From a virus: 36,680 nucleotides of DNA. Shown here one piece after another: positions 14,640-23,778 of this stretch. A model generated the notes under the pieces. It searched no databases. It was not told the origin of the DNA and saw only the letters and a list, made by a program, of their open reading frames with translations. The position numbers were made by a program, and so were the translations under genes. Each line of letters begins with the position of its first letter. The stretch's first letter is position 1. Location: the IMG/VR virus record IMGVR_UViG_3300007735_000681, positions 1 to 36,680 of that record; one strand, given 5' to 3'.

Positions 14640-15025
14640 CAGCTGCTGAATACATCGAGCTATCTGGAGTCCCTGAGTCAAGATGGCCCAATTTTAGGGA
14701 ATGGTTTAAGTGGCACCAGGACAACTACCTGGTCGGAGTTGCAAAGGACGGAGACAAGATATCCGGGGTGGCAATTGCAAGATGCTTGCACGAAGGAGAA
14801 GAGCCTGTGCATTATGTACATAGACAAGACGGAAACACTGCATTTGTAGACTTGACGGTCACCTCTACAGATGGTAGTAGTACACCTTATAGCCGTTTGG
14901 CTATGAAGACATTATTGTCTATACTCTGGAGCAGATTTGGCCCGAGGAAGAATATTGTTTTTAATAGGGGTGGCAAAAGAAAGGTTTACGATTACATGAA
15001 ATTTATGCGAAAGGTACTACTATAA
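14636..15025 (+). CDS. Small protein with acetyltransferase-like pattern, tail module
   Basis: 129 residues, start overlapping the nozzle protein stop (ATGA) and stop overlapping the next start (TAATG). The pattern NYLVGVAKDGDKISGVAIARCL, then GNTAFVDLTVTS, then YSRLAMKTLLSILWSRFGPRKNIVFNRGG and a basic end could be a GNAT-like fold in strand-strand-helix order, but the acetyl-CoA binding loop (Q/RxxGxG/A) is missing. A catalytic role is thus doubtful. Its constant location between tail and internal virion genes suggests a virion or assembly function. Confidence 0.65.
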   Translation: MTAAEYIELSGVPESRWPNFREWFKWHQDNYLVGVAKDGDKISGVAIARCLHEGEEPVHYVHRQDGNTAFVDLTVTSTDGSSTPYSRLAMKTLLSILWSRFGPRKNIVFNRGGKRKVYDYMKFMRKVLL

Positions 15026-15504
15026 TGGGAAGCGCACCATCAGTCCCTGCACCTCCTCCTCCGCCCGATCCGAATGCGGTGGCACAGGCTAATGTAGAGG
15101 CATACAAAAAGAATGTAGAGACTTATATTGAAAAAGCACCAGAGATGGCTGCTTTGGAAAATAAGCTTCGCATTCAGTATATGCCACAACAGCGTTCCCT
15201 AGAGCGCCAGTTAGCCGCCCTAGACCAGCAGGCAGGCGTGCAGGCTGGGATGCAACTAGAGCGTCAGTATGGTTCGCAGAGAACACTAGAGGGATTGCGA
15301 AGGTCTTACGAGACTAGCCCACAGGCGTATGCATTAAACCGAGGATTGGGAACTCAAATGACCCGCCAGTTTGAGCGTTTATATGGAGCCAATCCATACG
15401 CCAGCGTTGAGCCTAATGTTGCCTTCGCTCCTCGCAATATGCCTCCACAGGATATTTATGGAACAATTGGAACCAACATATCCAATCCTCCGCTACAAGG
15501 ATAA
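15025..15504 (+). CDS. Small internal virion or tail protein
   Basis: 159 residues. It opens with a proline-rich stretch (SAPSVPAPPPPPDPN), then a long helix rich in Q, A, E and R (NVEAYKKNVETYIEKAPEMAALENKLRIQYMPQQRSLERQLAALDQQ). It lies first in a block of four genes of growing size that probably encode the proteins ejected from the capsid. It may be a proximal-tail or core protein. No family recognised. Confidence 0.75.
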   Translation: MGSAPSVPAPPPPPDPNAVAQANVEAYKKNVETYIEKAPEMAALENKLRIQYMPQQRSLERQLAALDQQAGVQAGMQLERQYGSQRTLEGLRRSYETSPQAYALNRGLGTQMTRQFERLYGANPYASVEPNVAFAPRNMPPQDIYGTIGTNISNPPLQG

Positions 15505-15507
15505 TTT

Positions 15508-17358
15508 ATGGCATTACCAGGCATATCAAGCGGATATATTTCCAAATCAGATGTTGGCGCAGCAAAACCAGGAGTAAGATATTGGGTTCATCCTAGTGGA
15601 GATTTTTTTGAGGGAGCATCAAACACAAACGAAAGACAGGCAAATGAAGGTGGATATGCGGCTGGCGGAAGGATGATGGATGGGTCTGAGGTCAATGCCC
15701 TTATTCAAAAAAGAAAAGATGATGAACTTGCTAAAAAAATATCGGCACAAACACAGCCACAAATTGATGCGTTACAGAAAAAACTTGATGAAGCCACAAG
15801 CCAAGAAAATGCAAAAAACGCATTAGCACAGCAGATTGCTGCTCTTTCTGGTGGCAACCAGCCTGGAACAACAATTGGTGCGGCATCCCAAGCATTACCA
15901 GTAGGTCTTTCTGCCTCTGCTCTTGACGCAATCAGCGGAGGCATTTCACAGCTTGCCTTGGCACAAAATCCAGCAATCACAGCACTTTCGTCTGGCAATA
16001 ATTTTGCAACATCTCCGCTTGCAAATAAGCTGAACTTCCAAGTATCCGACCAGCAAATTCTTGACGATTATAACACAACTAAACTTGGTCGTTTAAACAG
16101 CATTGTGCAACAGGGCAACACACAGGTTGCAGGCATTCAGCAAAGGCTTACAGCAGCGCAATCTCTACTTAATCAGCTTCCATCAGGAGATCCTCGCTAT
16201 ACCTCTTCCAAGGTTTATGTCGATCAGCTTAAATCGGATTTGAATAGCGTTACTGAAGCTATCACTGGAGCCAACAAGCAGATCAAAGAGTTTAAGCCTA
16301 TTGGAGTTGGCACACCCGAAGCCGCAAGCCAGATCACTTCTTTCCGTGAATACTTACAGCTACCCGAAGAGCGTGCCACACAGCAGTTGCGCCAGATTGA
16401 TCCAAAGTCTTATGAAACGGCTGTTGCCCTTGGCCAGCGTTATCGCCAGATGGCAACCGCTCCTATCGGTGAAACCAAATCTGCCCAAGCCGAACAACTC
16501 CGTAGCAACCTAGAACAAGAGGCAATCAATCAGCTTGCCCTTGGCTCGCAGTTAGGTGCGGAGGAGCAGAGGCAGTACCAGCAAGCCGCGCGGGCTGCTC
16601 AGACTGCCCGAGGAAATGTTTTTGGAGTTGCCCCTGCCGTCGAGGAGGCAGTCACAACTGGTCTTGCTGGCGAGCAACGTAAGCTTGCACGCTATGGTGC
16701 AGCCACTCAGTTCCTTGCTTCTGGACAGAACACATCTGATGCACTCAAGTCTGACCTGGCATTCCGCGATGCATTATTGCAGAACCGTCTTGGGGCAGCC
16801 TCCGGATTTATTGCTGGTGGTCCTTCCATCTACAACCTTTCCCAAGCGCGTACAGGCGCACAGCAGGGTGCCATGCAGGGATATATCCAGGCGAACCAGG
16901 CTCTACCTGGAGGATTCAATCAGCAACCTTCTACGGCATCTAATTTCTACCAAGCAGTTGATCAAAGTATTCCTGTCAGTCTTACCAGTGAATTCAACAA
17001 ACTATATAATACGCAATCCAATTACTTGGCTAACACCTATGGGGCGCAAGTTGATGCCCTATCTCGCGTTGCTGTCGCAAATTCACTTCCAAACTATCTC
17101 AGTGCTGGTGCTGATATCTTCAAGGGAGTTGGCTCACTTGGTGGAACAGCAGGAATATTTGCATGTTGGGTCGCTCGCGAGGTTTATGGTGCTGACAATC
17201 CCAAGTGGGTTGAGTTTAGAGAATGGATGCTCACAAAGGCATCAGACAACCTGAGAAACTTCTACCTAAAGTATGGAGAAAGAATTGCTGAATCCATACG
17301 CAATAAACCAAAAATAAAGGCAATCATCCGCAAGTGGATGGACAGCAAGATAGGATAA
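15508..17358 (+). CDS. Internal virion protein with C-terminal CWVAREVYG module
   Basis: 616 residues, mostly alanine/glutamine-rich helix, as in ejected core proteins of podoviruses. The first 50 residues are different: SSGYISKSDVGAAKPGVRYWVHPSGDFFEG. A predicted coiled coil runs over about 70-115 (IQKRKDDELAKKISAQTQPQIDALQKKLDEATS). The last 65 residues form a separate module starting CWVAREVYGADNPKWVEFREWM and ending KAIIRKWMD, which I recall from the ends of other phage tail and internal proteins. The free cysteine and aromatic residues suggest a binding or membrane role. Function unknown. Confidence 0.75.
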   Translation: MALPGISSGYISKSDVGAAKPGVRYWVHPSGDFFEGASNTNERQANEGGYAAGGRMMDGSEVNALIQKRKDDELAKKISAQTQPQIDALQKKLDEATSQENAKNALAQQIAALSGGNQPGTTIGAASQALPVGLSASALDAISGGISQLALAQNPAITALSSGNNFATSPLANKLNFQVSDQQILDDYNTTKLGRLNSIVQQGNTQVAGIQQRLTAAQSLLNQLPSGDPRYTSSKVYVDQLKSDLNSVTEAITGANKQIKEFKPIGVGTPEAASQITSFREYLQLPEERATQQLRQIDPKSYETAVALGQRYRQMATAPIGETKSAQAEQLRSNLEQEAINQLALGSQLGAEEQRQYQQAARAAQTARGNVFGVAPAVEEAVTTGLAGEQRKLARYGAATQFLASGQNTSDALKSDLAFRDALLQNRLGAASGFIAGGPSIYNLSQARTGAQQGAMQGYIQANQALPGGFNQQPSTASNFYQAVDQSIPVSLTSEFNKLYNTQSNYLANTYGAQVDALSRVAVANSLPNYLSAGADIFKGVGSLGGTAGIFACWVAREVYGADNPKWVEFREWMLTKASDNLRNFYLKYGERIAESIRNKPKIKAIIRKWMDSKIG

Positions 17359-17362
17359 TATT

Positions 17363-18328
17363 ATGGCAGACAGAGTTCAAAGACCATTAGTCACAATGCC
17401 CTGGAGCGAGAAGTACTATGCTGACGCAGAAAGAGCTCAGGCTGTTGAAGATGAGGATCGTCAACTTCGCGTTGAAATGCTGAAGCAAAAACTTTATCCA
17501 GCGGACACTGCCCAGAAGGCGGCCGAAGAATTGATGCAAACCACAAACGAGGCAAGAAGGGCTGCGCTAATGCAGACTCTTTACGAGACAACTGGAACAA
17601 CCACAATTCCAGGAACTAGTCTAAATGTTCCAGCCGGAACCCCAGAAGCAGACCAGTATAATTATCTTGAGGGCATGATGGATAGAGTTGCCAGATATGA
17701 AAGAATGGCAGGGCTAGAAACTGATCCGATCAAGAGAGACATGAAAATGAAGACGGTCGACATGGCAAAGAAGTCCATCCAAGCTAAAGGCAAAGAATTG
17801 ACCGCTGCCGATGTTGCTTTTGAGATGAATGCCACCGACGCCTACAGGCTCGCAGACGAACTTGAGGACACGGTTAAGAAATATGGCAATTACGAAATAT
17901 CAAATCCAGAAGGAAGCGCGGCCCTTCGTCAGAAACCTTATTTCCTTGCAGTGGCTTTAGCCAAGGCGCTTGACCCGGGATCTGTCGCAAGAGAAAGTGA
18001 AGTTAAATCATTCCTAGAGACAATGGCATTAGGAACAAGTCCGGTTGAAGTTCCGGGATTGGATCTGCCTATTGCGGGGCCAAGAACCGCAACGACCCTC
18101 GAAGGAATTAAGATGCTTAGGGATCGACTTGATATTAAGGCCAACGACTACAAAAGAATTTCCGGCAGGACAATTGAATTGCCAAAGAGGAACAGGGAAG
18201 ACGCAACTGCTCCAACTCAGGCGCAACAATCGTATCAGGCACCAACGCAACAACAATCGCAACCGATGAGTCAGTCCGGATTTGGCGGATACGATCCTCG
18301 CGCCCGAAGAGTAATCCCAAGCCGTTAG
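17363..18328 (+). CDS. Internal virion protein (putative)
   Basis: 321 residues, helical and charged, with an alanine/glutamate/glutamine-rich N-terminal half. The C-terminal 45 residues (QAQQSYQAPTQQQSQPMSQSGFGGY) are glutamine-rich and disordered, ending in a basic RARRVIPSR. It lies 4 bases after the 616-residue protein and 6 before the giant gene, so the three likely form one complex. A role in the ejected core is inferred from place and composition. Confidence 0.75.
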   Translation: MADRVQRPLVTMPWSEKYYADAERAQAVEDEDRQLRVEMLKQKLYPADTAQKAAEELMQTTNEARRAALMQTLYETTGTTTIPGTSLNVPAGTPEADQYNYLEGMMDRVARYERMAGLETDPIKRDMKMKTVDMAKKSIQAKGKELTAADVAFEMNATDAYRLADELEDTVKKYGNYEISNPEGSAALRQKPYFLAVALAKALDPGSVARESEVKSFLETMALGTSPVEVPGLDLPIAGPRTATTLEGIKMLRDRLDIKANDYKRISGRTIELPKRNREDATAPTQAQQSYQAPTQQQSQPMSQSGFGGYDPRARRVIPSR

Positions 18329-18334
18329 TCGGTC

Positions 18335-21300
18335 ATGGCCGACGAAATCATCCAGGATAAACGCGAGGCGGCAAACTATCTGCTTCGCCAGTATCGCGAA
18401 AATCCTCAGTTTGAGTTCACGCAGGACGAGGCAAAAATCGTCCACGAATCGTATGGGGGCAAAGTTCAATTTGTAGATTCAAAACCAATATTTGCGGACG
18501 AGTTGACTTCCGCGGAATTCATCAGATCTCAAGACGAGTCAGATCCAACTTTTATAGCAAGTGAAGACGAATTTCTTCTCCTAAGAAAAACCGAACCTAA
18601 ATTTAGTAAGAAATTTGAAACCGGATACGAAGGCGGGAAGCAGTACTTTAAGGATGCTTTTGGCAAGGCTGGGCAAGATATTGCAGAGTATTACAAAAAG
18701 CCTATTGAGTTTGGTGACGAAATAAAACCACTTGCAACGGCAGCCGAAGCGCTTGCAAGAGGTACGATGGATCTCGGCACGACAGCAGTCGGTGCGTCAA
18801 AGTTTATTGAGAAGGCGCCTTACATGGCCGCCGGGTTGCTCGGTCTCCAGGCAGATTATAAATCTTATTTAAACCAAAAGACAATTGACCAAAACTACCA
18901 AATGCAGGCAGTTGATAAGATCAACGCCGAAAGAGCTAAAGGGGAAAGCATTATCGGACTACCGAAAGAGTCAATCATGCCAGGGGTGGCAGAAGTTGGA
19001 TCAATGTTCATGGACCCAACGACATTCGCCCCACTTGTTGGTCCTGGAGCCAAGGCTACATCCGTAGCGTCAAAAACAAGCAGAGGATTGAAGGCTGGGA
19101 CTAAGATTGCCGAGGGAGTAGAAACTGGAGCTAGGGCTGTTGGAAACGTGATTGATTACGGAGTTGGAAAGGTTGGTGAAGGAATTCAGCGCGTTTTCCC
19201 ATCAGTATCAGCACCGAAAACAGTAGGAGCCATAGCCACAGGCGCGGCCGCTGTAGGCATTCCAGGCGCGTTCCCGGTTGGAGCCAAGATTGCAGCCACT
19301 AGGGCCGGGGCCGAAGTTGTAGAGAAAGGAGCCCAGGCTGCGAGGATTATGGGAGAAGAAGCGATGACAGGACCTTCTCGCATGAATCTCATGCAGAGGG
19401 TTGCCAAGAACCAGAAGAATCCGGAATGGTTGCGCCGGGCCGCAAATACTTCGATAATGTCTTCACCGATCACTGCCAAAACGGCTGAACTTGGACTAGA
19501 CGTAGGAGTTGGATCTGCAAAGGGAGCGGTCGTTGGCGCTGGATTAGGTTTTGTTGGGTCAGGCGGAGAAGAAGAGGGTATTGGTGGCGGAGTCGCAATT
19601 GGGTCCAGAATGGGGGCAATTGGAGGAGGATTTAGAGGCATTTCCCAACAGCCAGCTAGAAAAGCCCTGGCGAAGCAAGGCGACGTCAACAGGCTATTCG
19701 CAAAACAAGCCGAGCTTGGGCTGGATGTAGAAAGCATTGCCAACTACATCCGAAAAGATAATCGGCCCTTTTTGGACGCGGCGACTCTTCAGATGATGGA
19801 CCCCAACGTCCAGGTCGAGTTCCATAATCGTGATTCTTTTATGAGACCTGAGAATGCTGGGATCAACGCGGCGGGGGTAGTCAAGGGAGTTCCGGACAAG
19901 AGCGGAAAACTTAGGTTACTGATAAACATGGACGACAAGAGGGCTTCGGGGGATACGGTGCGCCATGAGGCAACGCATATCATAACGAAGTCACCGGTAA
20001 TCAATAAGTCTGAAGGACGCATGGCAGTCATGGCAGAATATGGTCCAGAGGGTCTTCGCAAGAGAGGAAACGAGTACGCCAGGAAACTAATAGAGGGCGA
20101 GCGCCAGGGTCGTGGATCGCCAACAGAATCCGAGGTTAGGGCGAAGGTAAATGAACTTCGCGAGGGATCTCAAAGGGCAGAACCGGGAGCCGGAGACCTG
20201 GATTGGATTGCAGACGAAATTCTTGCAGAACAGTTTGTTGGTGAAACCCGCGGTAGAGATCTTGATTCGCTTAGGCGCAAGACTCTTCCAGGCACAGATC
20301 TGCTCTCGCTCCAGGAAGGATACCTGGCTCCTGTTGGTAGGCTTTTGGCTAGGTTTGGGATCGACACGACAGGGCCCAAGCCGACGAACATTGACACGCT
20401 TTTCAAAGATAACCCACTGGTGCCGTCCAAGCAACTACGAGAACTGACTACAAGATGGTTCCGGGACCGGGACAAGTATCTTGACGGACTAGAGAAGGCA
20501 GAGAAGCAGAAGGACGTGACGCTAGTTCCTGGAGCCGGGAACAGAAATCTTGCCAATAATCCTGCAATCAAATTTACTCGCAACAGAAAGACGAATCTTG
20601 AGGAAAACGATTTTGCTGTAAAGTTCCCGGATGGTACGGTCAGGGCTAAAGATCCGGCATCGATCCTGGCAGTAGACAAGGCCCGGGTGGCAGACGTTGG
20701 ACGCCTCTACAATCCGGACGCTGTCCTAGAGCGCGGTAGTCCAGAGTTCGGTGTGAAGATTCAATCAGACGGAAAACCGTATGTTGGCGGGAATAAGCTG
20801 CCGGAAGGATTCTATAGCCTAGACAGTTTTAATGACTTTACCAAGGAGGTCGCCAAGACCCTGGAAGATAGTCGACAGGAGGGTAGGACATTTTCGGTCT
20901 GGTACCAAAAGGTCGGCACAGGCGAGGATGGTAGCTGGGCTCAGTCTGTTAAGCGCGGACTAGGCAACATTAAGGTTGGGCAATCCGAGATTGCGTTCCT
21001 TGGTTGGCGCCTGTCCAAGGCCGGGAACATCCTGGCTCAGGCAGTAGATGTTACTGCTCTCCGCGGTCGCATGTTGGATTTTGCCAGGTCAGGCAAGGGC
21101 AGGATTGACGAAGTGTGGGGCGGAGATCTTGCATCGTATGAAAAAGACGTAATGCAATACCTAGACAATCATGCCAACTCAAGGCCGGGCGAGACAGGGA
21201 TCGGGATCGATAAGCGCAACGCAATCAACTACCTATTCGGCATCACAAACGAGGCCAACAAGAATGCGAATCCAATGTACGCAGCCGAAGGTCGTCCTCC

Positions 21301-23503
21301 AGGGAGCCTAGTCAAATCCTATCGCCTGGACCGTATCGCCAATTCCCGGGACACTGGCCGCACCGGGTTCTTTATTGATTACCAGAAGCAGGCGGCGAAC
21401 TTGGCGCCTGGTGAAAAGTTTGCTCCTTCAACAGGCGCCGAAAACAGGAATCTTGAGATCAATAGAAAAGATCGAGAGTTGATGGCAAGGGTCCCACTCA
21501 AGCCAGAAGATAAGCAAATAATCAAGAATGCTTCTGCAGGAAAAACAAAGTTATCGTCTGGGGCTAAGGCTCAGGAGAAAATGATTGAGAGCAGGGTCAG
21601 GGAGGTTAAGGGAAGGTTCCCGCAGGCATCTGGATGGGCCAAGATTGAGCTTGCTGACGTAGAGGTCACAAAACCAAGGAAGTCCGGGGAAGATCCAAAG
21701 ATAAATCCTGTTTTCAAAACAGTTCCATATTCATTTGAAAAAGATCCGAATACAGGAAAAGATACTGCTGCGACACATGCAAAAAGAGTAGAGGATCACT
21801 CAAACAAGGTTGTCTCTGAATTAATGAAGGTTGTCGAGCGTGCAAAATCCGGAGATAAGAACGCTCAGAAAATACTTGGTCATAAAACATGGTACCGCGG
21901 AATGAACGAAATTCTGCGCAGAACATTTGGTGGTGTAGCAGATTATTTTGCAGATCTTCTCGGGGCCTTTAGTCCAAATACTTCCGTAGATATCAACTGG
22001 AGATTTGGGGTTGAGGCTTTAAGAAAAGTCACAAGAGGTGATTACGATGCAATTCTTTCCAAAGCGGACGAGTGGGTAAAGTCAGGCAAAACAATATCTG
22101 ACTACAAAAAGAAAGGGAATCCAATGATTCTTCAAGAGAATCAGAAATTGTTTGGAATGAATTCTGACAATGGAATGATTGCGATGCTCGACCTGTGGAG
22201 ACAAGTTCAAGCCAAGCAGGCCCCCAAGGCAAGAAACTTTGCCCTTAATTTAGTTGGGCAATCTTTGAAAGCTACAATCGACGTTTGGGCCGCCAGGTTC
22301 TTACAAAGAATGGCAGGACTTGAAAGAGTGCCCACCGTTGCCGAAGGCGGAGTTAGTGGAAATGTTTTGGCGGATACTTCTAGGGTTGGTGGGCAATTTG
22401 GATACGGACAAGAAGTATTTGAGTCCGCGGTTCAGAAATTAAGAAAATCTGGAATTGAAGATTTGAAGGACATAACCGCTCCGGATCTACAGGCAATCGT
22501 ATGGTTTTTGGAAAAGGAAATTTGGGCTGAGAATAATTGGACAAGCAAGACAGGAGAGGGTGGCTCATTTGAGACAGAGGCGGATCTGACGCAACCGTCT
22601 AGGTATGTTATCGGATTGAGCCAGGAAACTCCAGAGGTCAAGCCAAGCGCTGAACAGCAGGCATCATTTGCATCAGATATCAGGAACACATTCGCAGAGG
22701 CTCCTGGAGTAATTGCGACAAAGATTAAGGATTCAATCGGGGCATTCATGGGCACAACCGAGAGGTCGTTCGACGCGGAGTTTGTTGTCACTCCAGATTT
22801 TGATCCGTCAAAACTTATTGAAGTCACAGCATCTAAGGCAATGCAGTCGGGACAGAAGAATGCATTTGTGAGCAGGGTCCTGGGCCCCAACGAGGACAAT
22901 GCAAATGCTCGTCCTGGAATAGAAATTTACTTGCGCAAGAAGGGATCGATGGGCGACGTGAATGCTCTAGCAAAACAAGTGTCTGAAGCTGGAATTGATG
23001 GGTTTACCATGATCGTAGATCCAAGGGCAAAGGTCGCTGGAGTACCGGATGAGTTCATAGGCGTGAGATATCAGTACGTCCCCGAGTTTTCTGGAGATAA
23101 AAATTGGCAAGCAAATGCAGACGCGCTTCGAGGAAAGCTACAGGACCTGGCGGACAACCTTATGTCACAATCGGAAATTGCCTTTGCCAACGTAGTCAAG
23201 TATGATACCCTTGTTTTAGGAGAAAAAGATTATGGCAACTTTAATACAGGAATTGGAACAGGATATACCGAGGGCCGAGGAGCGTCTTGGATCGGACGCG
23301 CGGATAGTGCGCGAAATGAAGCGTCAATTAGAGGGACTGAAAGCGGAAAGCAGACTCAGCGACCAACTGGTTTTCAACGTATCGGCAACGAGTCAAGACA
23401 ACCAGCAAAAGCGGATTTAGAGTCGGAAGTTAAAAAAAGAGCTATCAAAGAAGAGCTCTTGTCGCCAGCAAAATTACTTACTAGGAAAAGAGGCGTCCAA
23501 TGA
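18335..23503 (+). CDS. Giant multi-domain internal/ejected protein (zincin motif and HhH-GPD-like region)
   Basis: 1722 residues, the largest gene in the window. The N-terminal 120 residues are acidic. Glycine/alanine-rich hydrophobic segments near 290-325 and 385-435 (GAIATGAAAVGIPGAF, GSAKGAVVGAGLGFVGSG) could contact membrane, as in ejected proteins that make a channel. VRHEATHIIT at 542-551 carries HExxH (H544, E545, H548), the zinc metallopeptidase signature, with acidic WIADEILAEQF downstream. Around 1186-1325 the pattern YRGMNEILRRTFGG, LLGAFSPNTSVDINW, then K1298-ARNFALNLVG and D1316-VWAARFL has the same order and the same 18-residue Lys-to-Asp spacing as HhH-GPD DNA glycosylases. The arrangement resembles polyvalent proteins injected with phage DNA. 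Activities are predictions. Confidence 0.75.
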   Translation: MADEIIQDKREAANYLLRQYRENPQFEFTQDEAKIVHESYGGKVQFVDSKPIFADELTSAEFIRSQDESDPTFIASEDEFLLLRKTEPKFSKKFETGYEGGKQYFKDAFGKAGQDIAEYYKKPIEFGDEIKPLATAAEALARGTMDLGTTAVGASKFIEKAPYMAAGLLGLQADYKSYLNQKTIDQNYQMQAVDKINAERAKGESIIGLPKESIMPGVAEVGSMFMDPTTFAPLVGPGAKATSVASKTSRGLKAGTKIAEGVETGARAVGNVIDYGVGKVGEGIQRVFPSVSAPKTVGAIATGAAAVGIPGAFPVGAKIAATRAGAEVVEKGAQAARIMGEEAMTGPSRMNLMQRVAKNQKNPEWLRRAANTSIMSSPITAKTAELGLDVGVGSAKGAVVGAGLGFVGSGGEEEGIGGGVAIGSRMGAIGGGFRGISQQPARKALAKQGDVNRLFAKQAELGLDVESIANYIRKDNRPFLDAATLQMMDPNVQVEFHNRDSFMRPENAGINAAGVVKGVPDKSGKLRLLINMDDKRASGDTVRHEATHIITKSPVINKSEGRMAVMAEYGPEGLRKRGNEYARKLIEGERQGRGSPTESEVRAKVNELREGSQRAEPGAGDLDWIADEILAEQFVGETRGRDLDSLRRKTLPGTDLLSLQEGYLAPVGRLLARFGIDTTGPKPTNIDTLFKDNPLVPSKQLRELTTRWFRDRDKYLDGLEKAEKQKDVTLVPGAGNRNLANNPAIKFTRNRKTNLEENDFAVKFPDGTVRAKDPASILAVDKARVADVGRLYNPDAVLERGSPEFGVKIQSDGKPYVGGNKLPEGFYSLDSFNDFTKEVAKTLEDSRQEGRTFSVWYQKVGTGEDGSWAQSVKRGLGNIKVGQSEIAFLGWRLSKAGNILAQAVDVTALRGRMLDFARSGKGRIDEVWGGDLASYEKDVMQYLDNHANSRPGETGIGIDKRNAINYLFGITNEANKNANPMYAAEGRPPGSLVKSYRLDRIANSRDTGRTGFFIDYQKQAANLAPGEKFAPSTGAENRNLEINRKDRELMARVPLKPEDKQIIKNASAGKTKLSSGAKAQEKMIESRVREVKGRFPQASGWAKIELADVEVTKPRKSGEDPKINPVFKTVPYSFEKDPNTGKDTAATHAKRVEDHSNKVVSELMKVVERAKSGDKNAQKILGHKTWYRGMNEILRRTFGGVADYFADLLGAFSPNTSVDINWRFGVEALRKVTRGDYDAILSKADEWVKSGKTISDYKKKGNPMILQENQKLFGMNSDNGMIAMLDLWRQVQAKQAPKARNFALNLVGQSLKATIDVWAARFLQRMAGLERVPTVAEGGVSGNVLADTSRVGGQFGYGQEVFESAVQKLRKSGIEDLKDITAPDLQAIVWFLEKEIWAENNWTSKTGEGGSFETEADLTQPSRYVIGLSQETPEVKPSAEQQASFASDIRNTFAEAPGVIATKIKDSIGAFMGTTERSFDAEFVVTPDFDPSKLIEVTASKAMQSGQKNAFVSRVLGPNEDNANARPGIEIYLRKKGSMGDVNALAKQVSEAGIDGFTMIVDPRAKVAGVPDEFIGVRYQYVPEFSGDKNWQANADALRGKLQDLADNLMSQSEIAFANVVKYDTLVLGEKDYGNFNTGIGTGYTEGRGASWIGRADSARNEASIRGTESGKQTQRPTGFQRIGNESRQPAKADLESEVKKRAIKEELLSPAKLLTRKRGVQ

Positions 23504-23505
23504 CC

Positions 23506-23778
23506 TCACTCGACGTCTTTGAGCCTATCGGTCAAACCGGAGAATCTACCGCGGGAATCAAACACGGTTCCGTCCCGGGTAATAAAACCGTCAAATCTTC
23601 CGTTCCGATCGCTAACCCAACTTCTGTTCCTGGAAACCATTCCGTCAATAGCCCCTGTTCTTGTTGTGCGAATACCCCGATCCAGCATTCCGGAATAGGT
23701 TCCTGTCTTGTCCAGGAGGAGATCCCCGGCGAAACAGTGACCGAGTGACAAAACAACCAACAACAGGATTTTCTTCAT
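23506..23778 (-). CDS. Minus-strand secreted repeat protein
   Basis: 90 residues, the only convincing gene on the minus strand. It starts with a signal peptide (KKILLLVVLSLGHCFAGD). The mature part consists of imperfect repeats of about 18 residues: TGTYSGMLDR..., TGAIDGMVSR...VSDR, NGRFDGFITRDGTVFDSR, GRFSGLTDR. The consensus is G-x-aromatic/Ile-S/D-G-hydrophobic, as in small secreted beta-strand repeat proteins. Its start codon (23778-23776) overlaps the start of the plus-strand lysozyme gene at 23777, so the two genes diverge from one point. A plus-strand frame 23500-23748 covers the same DNA and is the alternative. No clear ribosome binding site is seen for the minus gene. A similar segment occurs in the 28093-28245 protein. 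Confidence 0.6.
   Translation of the reverse strand: MKKILLLVVLSLGHCFAGDLLLDKTGTYSGMLDRGIRTTRTGAIDGMVSRNRSWVSDRNGRFDGFITRDGTVFDSRGRFSGLTDRLKDVE

Noticed and set aside
14636-15025. Active GNAT acetyltransferase
   Set aside because: Overall pattern is suggestive but the acetyl-CoA pyrophosphate loop is absent; kept as a protein of unknown role.
16556-17254. Plus-strand 232-residue frame inside the 616-residue internal protein gene
   Set aside because: Leu/Ser/His-rich out-of-frame shadow; start not preceded by a ribosome binding site.
19186-19743. Minus-strand 185-residue frame, Pro/Ala/Ser-rich
   Set aside because: Antisense of the Gly/Ala-rich segment of the giant protein, a usual source of long shadow frames.
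23500-23748. Plus-strand 82-residue frame starting with an ATGA overlap after the giant gene
   Set aside because: It competes with the minus-strand frame. Its protein has no signal, fold pattern or known motif, while the minus frame has a signal peptide and regular repeats. The ATGA overlap keeps it possible; I give it about one in four.
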